A stretch of DNA of 64,000 nt from Haematococcus lacustris (Eukaryota > Chlorophyta > Chlorophyceae > Chlamydomonadales > Haematococcaceae): the NCBI GenBank assembly GCA_030144725.1, contig JASKMD010000026.1:480750-544749 (forward strand), in the 5' to 3' direction. The position numbers and the translations under genes were made by a program. Shown one piece after another: positions 27,912 to 38,300 of this stretch. The notes below the pieces were generated by a model. That model had not been told where the DNA came from, did no database searches, and saw only the letters and a program-made list of their open reading frames with translations. The stretch's first letter is position 1; each line of letters starts with the position of its first letter.

Positions 27912-29297
27912 GAGGGCAGGCGTGTAGCAGAGGAGAGGGGAGGAGCTGGTGCCTGGGGCACGACCTGTTCCCATCACACATTGGCATGCACATGATGTCA
28001 GGTGGACGCATGGAGGCCTGATGCATGGGGAGGTGTTGCCTGACATGGCTGGTCCCACATGACATGGCTGGACTTCCCACTGGTGGGTGCTGAGGGTGCA
28101 TGGTTTGAACCACCCTGGTGCATGAGGCCCATGTGGCATGAGGCCCAGTGAACCCCTGCCCGGGCCCTACCTCCCCCTGGGTGCCTGCCACTGACACTGC
28201 TTGGGCTGAAAGGGCTCACAGTGCTTACTAGGGAGAGGAAGGCCCTAAAGCTTACAGGCCAGTGCCCTTTGCAGGGAAGAGTCGGTCCTGGTATCAACCC
28301 ACCCATCCATTCCTTTACATGCCTGCTGAGGATGGTGGGCGTGTGGTGCTCCAGCAGGCAGTGTATGGCCGGCTAGTTGGGGCAGGGAACCTAACAGGTT
28401 CTGCACCCGACCCCTTGCCTTTGCATGTACCTAGCTTTTGCCTCGCGGTAGAATGTCTGATTGCAGTCTGAGCAGCCCCGTGCTGGACTCAGGCCCGTGG
28501 CTGCCATACCAATGGCACATATGCACCATGTACTGTGCCATTGCTTGAAGGGAGAACATAGTTCACACCGCTTAAGCCGTCACCCTCTAGGGATATGGAT
28601 ATTCTGTAATGCACTTCACTGCTAGGTGCATAAACAAAGCTCGCTTGCTTTGCCTTGTAAGTTGCTCTTTGTTTTGTTTCGTTCCTTGTTTGTTTGTTAG
28701 CTTATTGGGTGCATATGCGGAGGGATGCTGTATTTGCGATGTGGTGATTGAACATGAAGTCGAGAGCTGCAGTGGCCTTAAAACAATTAGCCTAAATATG
28801 GTTGATGGTTGTTGCATGCTCCCATGGACCTTACACGCGTTTGTACATTCTGGTAGAATACCCCGTGATGCTGCTAATTGTGACGGTCGGTGACCTGTGA
28901 GACATCTGGCGGACCTACACCGTCAAAGCTGACCCACCTTCAAGTCCAGTCGAGTTTGTGCAAGCCATGTCCGTGCCGCACCCATGCCCCACTCGAGCAC
29001 GGTAGACTCTTGCCGCTACTGTTCCACTGATGGTGGGATGCATGATCCAGGTGCGCCCTGATTGCCTGTCTCATCCATCCATCCACCCAGATGTATGCTT
29101 ATCTGTGGTACCCATGTGGCCAAGTCACCATGCATGGACATCTCACTCTTCACATCCATCAACATGTCATCTGTCAACAAGTATACCCAGCTCTTGATTG
29201 CACCAAAGGACTATGCGCATTCAAAATGTTCTTCAGCGCCTGAGCTGCTCTTTCTCACTGCTTCAGCTGAGAGGCGGGGATGAGCTCCGCACTTGTG
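27912..29297. other. intergenic, AT-richer 3' region, no gene recognised
   Basis: Between the JmjC gene and the minus-strand plastid gene. It contains the 18-bp word ACACCGCTTAAGCCGTCA at 28565-28582, which recurs in the LINE insertion at 63313-63330. TGTAA, the usual green-algal polyadenylation signal, occurs at 28594 and 28656. No coding exon was found. Confidence 0.5.
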
Positions 29298-31732
29298 TCA
29301 GGCCCAGCTGCCCTGCAAGCCGATCAGCACAGCACGCAGCAACAGGTCCAGAGGCGAGTCTGATGCAGCCGAGAAAGAGCAGGGGCAGCCAGAGCAGCAT
29401 TACCGTCGCTTTCATGGTGCCATTGCAATGTGGCTTCTTGCTCACCTATGATGTAAATGATGCTGATGACTCATGGTTGATGCTGCTCCTGCTGCTGCTG
29501 CTGCTGCTGACGATGATGACGATGATACTGATGTCACACCACCTAGGGCGCTGTTACCTCTCTCATGATGATGATGGCAAGGTGAACCTTCACCAGCCTT
29601 ATGTGGGCCTTAGATGAGGCACATGCACCCACACTTCACCGGGCCAAGGCACCCGGCAGGCAAGGGGTGAAGTAGTGCCAACCAGTTGTGGTTCCAACAG
29701 CATGTGCTTGGATGTGAGTCTAGGTGTAACCCTCCTGTTCCACCCACGGCTTCAGCAGCATGTCAGCATCGGTGTTGTAGTTGGCGGCAGCGAAGCCTCC
29801 GCACACCAGGCCAAACACGACCTAGGGTGCATGCATGCAAGCACATCACACATCACATCCAGCGCTTGCATAAGGCCACATGTGGCCCATGACTTGATGC
29901 TCTTGCATTCCTCATGCAAGCACATGCATGACAGGTGTGTGCTTGCATGCCTCCTTTGCTTCACATCACCTCCTTTGCCATGCATGTTGCACAAAAGCAC
30001 ATGACGCTGTCATCCTACTGTTGCTGCTGACCTCAACGATATGGGCTGAGCTGACGGTATGATGGGCAGCATGATGCAGTGCAGGCTGGACTGGGCGCTT
30101 ACCAGCATTGGCAGGAACCATTTCTCCAGCACAGTCCCCAACGCCTGCCACAACACACCAGCATGCAGCCATGGCAGTCGCATATGTCACTTAAAACATG
30201 ACATATATTCATATGTCACCCTTTCAGCAGCATGATCTGATACGTGCCCTGTTGACAACAAGCTGCATCTCCACAACTTATTGTGGATGCAAGCAAGGTC
30301 ACTCTACAAGGTAAAGAGGCTCACCTCAAACTGTTGCCCCTCCCAAGGGTCAGAGGTGGGTGGCTCTTCAAATGGCTGGTCGCTTTCTATGACCTGCATA
30401 CAGCGCACCGTTACATCCCATCCTGCTGGCAGGTGCCAGAGGAGCTGCCAACTCACTGGCCGATACAGGGTGCATGGTGGCATTGCATGGACCATGGTGA
30501 TTTGCACTGCCCATTCCCAGCCTGCTACACGGCCACATGTCACACGGCAGCTCCAGGCATGCTGCTGCATGGCTCTCACCCAGCTCTGCATGCCACTGAC
30601 ACTACTTGGCGTTGTATTGCAAAACAGGGAGAGGGAGTAATGTTCATGTGCATACTGTGATTGCCAAGCTCACAGAGCTATGGGAGGCCGCAGCGCTAAT
30701 GCAAGAGGTGTGGACAGCAGATGGCAGCTGCGGGCATGGTGCTGCATGGCTCTAACCTAGAGGTTGCACTGGACAGCAGAGTCTAGGCAGAGCATTGATG
30801 GCCGGGCCTGCAGGCAGCCGGCCTTTATGATCAGGCTAAAGTCAGCCTATCAGGCATCACGCTGTTAATGTTTGTGGCAAGCCCAGTGGTCAGGAAAGGA
30901 ACGTGCCACAGGTATGGAGTTTGTGGCTGTCAAGGTTGCCCCGATATTACTGTGTGGTAGTGGAGGGAGGTTACCCACAGACCAACACATAGGCAGGAGA
31001 TGGCATGCATGGGAGAGTGTGTTGGTACTACAGAGTGCATTGTTGTGTTGAACTAGGTGCCAGGCTCAGGATGACTGCCTGCTGCAGGCTGCCAGCCCAA
31101 CACTGATGTCAAGCAGGACCCAGAAAGCCTCACTGGGCCTGCTCCAGCTGTGGCACACCTTGCTGCCAAGGGAATGGTCTGTCACCCCCACTCTGACCGC
31201 TTCTATTCCACCCCTCCTTCCCTTGCCCTGCCTAGCCCCTCCTCTTCACTCCCTACCCTGCGCCCCTTTGTTCTAGCCACCTCTGCCAGAGCAGTGCAGC
31301 GTGCGGCTGACTGCCCCTGCGTGGTGGCTGGGAGCACAGGCAGTGGACACTGAGGCCCACAGCTGGACCAACTACTCCACCTTGCTGCCAAGGGACCGAA
31401 ATTCACGGATGCTGGGAGGCTGGCTTGTTGGCGGTGCAGTAGAGGAAAGGTCGGCTGTTTCCACGCTGGAGGGCTGCTGCAGGTGCGAGAAGGGAGGTGA
31501 TTGGCCGCAGGAAGGTGGGAGGGGTCAGGAACGGAGCATGGAAGCCACGACGGACCTCAGGATTGGTCGCTCTAAGTGTAAGGCTGTTTCCGCGCTCGCT
31601 ACATGTGGGCTGGGCGCGGGCTGGGCGACGGGCAGTGCATACTTGCCTTCCTGAGCTAACTGTAAGTGTGCGATGGCTAACTGTGCACAACATTACTGTG
31701 CGCCTACTGCGTGAGGCTAGCGCTTTTTTCAT
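29298..31732 (-). CDS. small probable plastid membrane protein (146 aa, unidentified)
   Basis: Exons in gene order: 31556-31732, 30325-30393, 30103-30144, 29731-29821, 29298-29359, with GT/AG borders and exactly matching phases. Residues 1-59 are Arg/Ser/Thr-rich without acidic residues until the end, as in a chloroplast transit peptide. An acidic segment follows with SDQPFEEPP and DPWEGQQFE, then a single hydrophobic helix (WFLPMLVVFGLVCGGFAAAN), and a short tail with SPLDLLLRAVLIGLQGSWA and a TGA stop. The layout suggests a nuclear-encoded thylakoid or envelope protein with one clear membrane span. I do not recognise the family. A second in-frame ATG at 31693 could be the true start. Intron 1 (30394-31555) carries a duplicated fragment of the neighbouring galactokinase gene. 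Confidence 0.7.
31156..31395 (+). repeat. duplicated galactokinase intron-4/exon-5 fragment with 18-bp flanking repeats
   Basis: 31190-31371 matches 33190-33366 at roughly nine bases in ten, in the same orientation, and includes the coding words for [11 protein letters not shown]. The copy is bounded by the direct repeat CACCTTGCTGCCAAGGGA at 31156-31173 and 31378-31395. It ends inside exon 5 and lacks its donor, so it is not a usable exon. Confidence 0.85.
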
Positions 31733-32332
31733 CGTCCGTGAGTTGTATCAAATGCTACGGATAGTAATCATGCTAGAAACCATGCTCTATGCCTGTTCAG
31801 TGCTCATTGGGTGCCCCATGACGCACAAGGGGCGGCGCAAGTGGCGGCAATAGCCAACTACAGCAAGAAGTTAACTACCCCTCGCAAAGGGATGTGTGTG
31901 AGTAAGAGCTATAGGGTCAGTTAGAGCTCTTGCTAGTACTACTTTGTAGACCTGGAGGCACACACACCAGAATGGCTGAGCTGAAGTGGGCATTACAATG
32001 ATGAGTTCGCAGCCTGTGTAAGACCACAACTCGTGCTTCATTGTGGTGTGGCATGAGGGCTGTAGGGATCACTTTAGTGTAGGGGTCGAAATTTGTACTC
32101 TCAAGCAAGCGACATGTCCGAAACATTGCGCGCCTCCTCCACGTTCACACCCCGATCAACCTGCCTGCCGTCCACATTGGTGGTTGTGGGCGCTTCCCTG
32201 CTTGTCCGCTGTGCGGAAGCCACCGACAGCTTTGTTCTAAGGCCTTAATCACACTGACGTCAGTGATGTGAACTTATAGCGAGAGATGTAGGAAGGAGAG
32301 TAGCGCTTAGTGCCCAGAGCCCCGCAGATACA
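31733..32332. promoter_or_regulatory. divergent intergenic region between plastid-protein gene and galactokinase
   Basis: The two start codons point away from each other across 600 bp, so both promoters must lie here or overlap the transposon relic at 31800-32075. I see no clear TATA box or named motif. Confidence 0.4.
31800..32075 (+). mobile_element. Fanzor-like element 3' end relic
   Basis: 31806-31853 reads a basic tail ending GRRKWRQ and stop. Then comes caaagggatgtgtgtg, the same 3' flank as at 5256-5270. About 31920-32070 (ggcacacacaccagaatggctgagctg…, gatgagttcgcagcctgtgt, gagggctgtag) is similar to 49340-49460. Only the tail and 3' untranslated region remain. It occupies much of the 600-bp gap between two divergent genes. 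Confidence 0.55.
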
Positions 32333-35300
32333 ATGGATGCCGAAATGGTGCCGATCCACACAGATGGCGCGGACGAACGGTTCACGGACTTAAGAATAGC
32401 TTTCCGTAAACGCTTCGGCGACGATCCTGAGGTGTTTGCACGTGCTCCAGGTCAGCGCTCTGTCCTTCACACTGCCACCTAGGCTGCCAACTGCCGATAC
32501 GAATGCTGGCGCACCAGTTATGGCCAGCTGTGATGTCGCTGCAGGCCGAGTCAACCTGATCGGTGAGCGGCCCAGGGAGTGTGCCCCGCTCGGCAAAGCC
32601 AAAATGATGGAGCAGCACTGCTGCTGCAACTTGCACATGAAAAGCAACACATCTGCTTCCTAGTAAAAGAAGTCAGCTGCCATGCGCGTCAAGGATCAGT
32701 GAAGCGTGAGCCATGAGGCGCATGGGCACCTGCTGATGTGCTGAGTAGCAAACATGTGCCCAGCCACCCATGTGTGAACCTGCAGGTGAGCACATTGACT
32801 ATGAGGGCTATGGCGTGCTGCCCATGGCCATCAAGCAGGTGAACAGCAAGTCCAGCGGGCTGGTTGGGACCAAGCCATGTGCGTCATGTGAGGCAGCAGG
32901 CCCGGGGCAGTGGTGGCGCAGCTTTCATGGAAACATTTTGAATCCCCCACGTGGCTGTGCTGGCTGCTGCTGGCTGGCTGGCAGGACACTGTGGTTGCCA
33001 TTCGCAAGGGCGGGTCACAGCTGGTGGTCAGCAACCTGGTGGATGACGCCTACCCGGCAAAGACCTACGCAGCTGACCCAGCTCAGGTGCGCCCCATGCC
33101 CTTCTTGGTCGTAGAGTGCAGGCACACTCCTAGCCCACATGTGCACTGCAGGCCTGCATGATGGCCATACATGCACTTGTGCTCCGCACCCCCACCCTTT
33201 CTGCCTGGCCCCTCCTTCCCTTGCCCTGCCCAGCCCCCTCTCTTCACTCCCTGCCCTGCGCCCCTTTTGTCTAGCCACCTCTGCCAGAGCAGTGCAGCGT
33301 GCGGCTGACTGCCCCTGCGTGGTGGCTGGGAGCGCAGGCAGTGGACACTGAGGCCCACAGCTGGACTAACTACTTTGTCTGCGCCTACAAGGCAGGTCAC
33401 ACGCTCCTGTGGAGGTCACACTTCACAGCAGCTTGCGTGCTGTCAGGAACCACATGGCAGCGGTGTGCTGGGGATGGAGGGGAAAGGGGGTGTGCTGGCA
33501 CACCAATAGGGTTTCCCATAAACATTTTGTTTTGATTGGGTAAGCCCAGGATCAGAACAGGTGCATGAACAGAAGGTGCATGAACAGAAGGTGCATGAAC
33601 ATCGATGCATGCTACACTTGCTACGTGGACTGCATGTGGGCTGCATGCGTATCCATACTGTGGTTGCAAGGATGTTGTTGAGGAGGCCTGAGGTTGCGTG
33701 GCCGCAGGGGGTGTATGAGCTGCTGCATGAGGTGCAGCACCAGCCAGTGCCAGAGCCCTCAGGGCTGCAGGTCATGATCCATGGCCAGGTGCCCCTGGGT
33801 GGGTATATTTCCCCCGCCCCCCCGCCCCCCGCCCCCTGCCCCCTGCCCCCTGCCCCCTGCCCCCTGCCCCCTGCCCCCTGCCCCCTGCCCCCTGCCCCCT
33901 GTCCCCTGCCCCCTGCCCCCTGCCCCCTGCCCCCTGCCCCCTGCCCCCTGCCCCCTGCCCCCTGCCCCCTGCCCCCTGCCCCCTGCCCCCTGCCCCCCGC
34001 CCCCTGCCCCCCGCCCCCTGCCCCCTGCCCTCTGCCCCCTGCCCCCTGCTCCCCTCCCCTCCCCTCCCTTTTGACAGCTTATGGTGTGCGGGGCTGCTTT
34101 GCTTCCCCAGTGCCTGATGCCACCGCCTGGCTACTGCCTGTGTTGAGGCGCAGGGGGTGGGCTCTCCAGCTCAGCCGCTTTTGTGTGCGCCTGCATGGTG
34201 GGCATCTTGGGAGTCCATGACATCAGCCTGCCCAAGGCACAGGTTGCAGAGTTCGCTGCCAGGGCAGAGAGGTGAGGTCCACAGCAGCAGGGGAGGGTGC
34301 GGCACTTTCCATGCCTTGCCATCCAGAGTTCCCTGTGTGCCACCCCGGCATCCTTAGGAGCGATGGTGGGTTCCTGCTGCTGCTGTTGCTCCTTCAGGTA
34401 CATTGGGGTGACGGGCGGAGGCATGGACCAGGCCATTAGCATGATGGGCATGCATGGCGTGGCCAAGCTCATCGACTTCAACCCCGTGCGGGCCGCTGAC
34501 GTGGTGCTGCCCGCTGGCGCGGTGTTTGTGATTGGCAACAGCCTGGCCGTGAGCAACAAGGCAGTGGGGGCACACAAGCGCTACAACCTGCGGGTGGTGG
34601 AGTGCAGGCTGGCGGCGGCGATGCTGGCCAGGGAGCTGGGAAAGTGAAAGAGAAAGAGGCCCTCGCTAAGAGGCAGCGCTTCACCGGACAAACACAGTTA
34701 CACACTATAGCAAGTATAAAGCCCACCTGAAAGAGAAAGAGGCCCTCGCTAAGAGGCAGCGCTTCACCGGACAAACACAGTAAAGCACTACGTCACTGAG
34801 CGGAGCCTAAAACAGAAGTCACACTTGAGATACAGTTAGCTCAACCCCTGATGGGCTGGCTGAACCTAGCATGCCTTGCTCCAACACACCCCCTCAGGCT
34901 AGGCCATCAGACCTCACAACTTAAAACTGAACACCAAAGCCACTGGGTCTCAGCCTACGTCAGAGCTTCACCATCCCCATACCAGCCTTGCAAAATCCAA
35001 ACTTGACAGAAGGCAGAGCCGTGGTGAACACATCAGCCACATTGGCTGCAGAGCCACAGAACTTGAAGACCAGCTCACCACGCGCCACCCGCTCACGCAC
35101 AAAATGATGCAGGACATCAATGTGCTTAGAGCGAGCAGATGCAATGGGATGCTTGACCAGAGTGAGAGCAGCCTCATTGTCACACATGATGGTGACAGGC
35201 TGCACCACAGCAGAGCCCAGAGACAGATCAGCCAACACACCCTGCATCATAGTGGCTAGATAGCTGTGTGCAGGTGAGGCTGTGGAAACCAGCTGCTTCA

Positions 35301-38300
35301 GCTGCTCCAGCTCCTCCCTTGAAAGTGCATGCCACGCCCGTCGGGCCCGGCGCAGACCAAAGAGAGCCATAGACAATTGCAGGAAGCTCAGCCACGGATC
35401 TGACCCCCGCAAACTCAGGCTGAATACCCCGCAACCAACTAGATTGGCGCACGACAGCGCCACCACCACTGCTGCCCTCAGCCACTACTGCACCACTGCC
35501 AGTTGCACCTCTGCCAACCCCTGCGCGGCTGCCAGCTGCACCACTGCCAGCCCCTGAGCTGCTGCTAGCTCCTGTGCTACTGTCAGCCCCTGCGCTGCTG
35601 CCAGCCCCTGTGCCCACACCGCTACCATCAGCCTCTGTGCCCCCACCGCTGCCAGCTGCACCGTTGCCAGCCCCTGCGCTGCTGCTGCTGCCAGCCCCTG
35701 CGTAGCTGCCGATGCCAGCCCCTGCGCTGCTGACGCTGCCAGCCCCTACGCTGCTGCCGCTGTCAGCCCCTGCGCTGCTCGTTGCACCACCTGGTGGTGC
35801 TTGCGCGCGCTCTAGCGGAGCTGGTACAGCTGCTGGCGGTGCAGGCAGCTGCGCCTCAACCGGCACATGCACAGCATGCGGCACCAGCACCCCCGGCTCT
35901 GGCTCAGGCTGTGGCAAGAGCATGGCCAGATCTGCCTCCCGGGTGGGCGGCCCCCGGTTAAGCTCATCGAACACCACGTCCTTGGTGATCAAGAGCTTGC
36001 CACCAGGTAGCAGCACCTGATAAGCCTTGCTGCTCAGCTCATATCCCACAAACACCCCCTGCACCGCTTTACTGCCCAGCTTGCTGCGCATGTGCTCGGG
36101 CACATGGGCATACGCCCGTGCCCCGAACACCCGCAGCGCTGACAGGTCTGGCCGCACCCCCCAGAACAGCTCCCAGGGAGTGCCCGCCTTGCCTCGCACC
36201 AGGGACAGGTTGCGCACATAATTGGCAAAGCGCAAGGCATAGGGCCAGAAGTTAACTGAGAGCCCACTGCTGTACAGCAGGCACCGACCCTTCTCAAACA
36301 GCGTGCGGTTTAGGCGTTCTGCGCTGCCATTCTGCTGCGGGCTGTACGGGGCGGTCTGCTGGTGTATGATGCCTTTCCCACTGAGGAACTCCCTGACAGC
36401 CTGGTTGACATACTCAGTCCCCCGGTCGCTGCGCAACACCTTGACCTTGCGGCCCCCCTGTGTCTCAAACCACTCGACTGCATCCCTGATGGCTGCTGGC
36501 ACCTCTGACTTGGCCTTGAGAAGAGCGATGAGTGACAGCCCACTGTGCTCATCAAGGAAGGTGAGCACAAAACAGTAGCCAGCAGCATTGGGAATGCGGA
36601 GGGGACCGCACACATCAGTGTGCACAAGGTCGCAGGGTGCTGCAACCCGGGCAGCAAGGGAGGGCAGCGTGTCGGCTACACGCCGGTGCAGCTTGCCCGC
36701 TGCACAGCCAGGACACACCCCACTACCTGCTGCTCTGCACTGCCCCGCGCTGAGTTCCACCCCTTCCACCATTCCCTTGCTGATCATGTCACCAATGGCC
36801 CGGTAACTAAGGTGGCCCAGCCTCTCATGCAGCAACTGCGGTGTAACCGCAGTCACAGCTTGCGCTGAGGCGGCCGGCTCACATGCCACCACAGCAGGCT
36901 GCGCGCTACCGCTGAGCTGATACTGCCTCCCCACCACCTTGCCTTTCACCACCTCCCCCTTGCTGGACTGCATGGTGATGCTGTCAGCTGACTGCCTGAT
37001 CTCCCAGCCCTTCTGAGCTGCTGCGAGGGTGGAGAAATAGTTGGTGCTGGCCTCTGGAGCCCACAACACATCCTGCAGCTCCATCCTCACCCCATCCACT
37101 GCCAGCCGCACCCTGCCCTTCCCATAGGCATACAGCTGCACTGAGCTCTTGCCCAGCCCCATAGGGACTGGCTGCGCAAACCCTTGATACCCATGCAGCA
37201 AGGAGCGCTCAGGGGTGATGTGGTGACTAGCCCCAGAATCTGCTAACCACACCCTCATGCTGCTGTCCAGCTGCTGGGTAGAGGCAACAGCTAGCAAGGC
37301 AGGCTCTGCAGCTGGCTCAGGGGCAAGAGAGGCATGCTTGTCGACCACACAGGGCAGCATGGGGGAGAGCCCTACTGCATGGCTCCAACAGCATGTCATG
37401 TCCCCACAGCTGACCACACTGCCCCCTTCTGCGCTGCTGCTGTGCACATCAGCCCCACCCACTCCCACACCTGCCTCAGCAGGCATGCAGGCAGGCAAGG
37501 GGGGGGCTGCATCAGCCACATGGCTCAGTGTGCCCGCATGCACAGCAGCGAGGGTGACGCTCGACAACCCTGCTGACCCACTGCTGCTCTTGCCTGCACC
37601 AGCCCAACCACCCGCACCACCCCCGCTTGCACCACCACCCTCACCACCAGCCCCACGCCCCGCCGTACCACCATCTCGTGCGGGTTCTGGGCAGTCTCGT
37701 GCGTAGTGGCCACGCTTGCCACATCTGAAGCACTTGACGTTGGCGGCTGCCAGTGGGCGTGGCGGTGCGGTTGAGGATGAGGAGGAGGCTGCCGGCATGG
37801 CAGCCGGCTGCGTGCGGCTGCTGCTGCCGCCGCTGCTGCTGCTGCCACCCCCACCACCCCCACCCTTGCCCCGGAGACGCACTGCAGCCAGCTGGGCTGA
37901 CACTCCAGCCTGCTGCGCACGGGATTCTGCAATCTGCAGCGTGCGCTTGACTTCGGTGAGGGAGAGTGGGGAGCGCAGAGACCCAAATGTGATGAAGTCC
38001 CTTGCATTCTCATACTGCGGCAAGGGAGGCATAGCCTTCAACAAGGCCATGACCTGCTGGGGCTCGCTGACTTGCTCCTTGACCGCTGCCAGCTGCCACA
38101 CAATCTCCAACAGCCTGCTGTGCACTTGCCCCACAGTCTCACCGGGCTGCATCTGCAAGCTGTTGAGCTGCTCCCACAGCTGATAGCTGTCCGGCTGCTG
38201 GTCCGCCAGCAGGGCTTTCCAGGCTGCAGGTGCTGTCTCGGCTGCCACTACAAGTCGCAAGTAGTGCGACTTGCAGTTGCACAGCAGCCACGCATACGCA

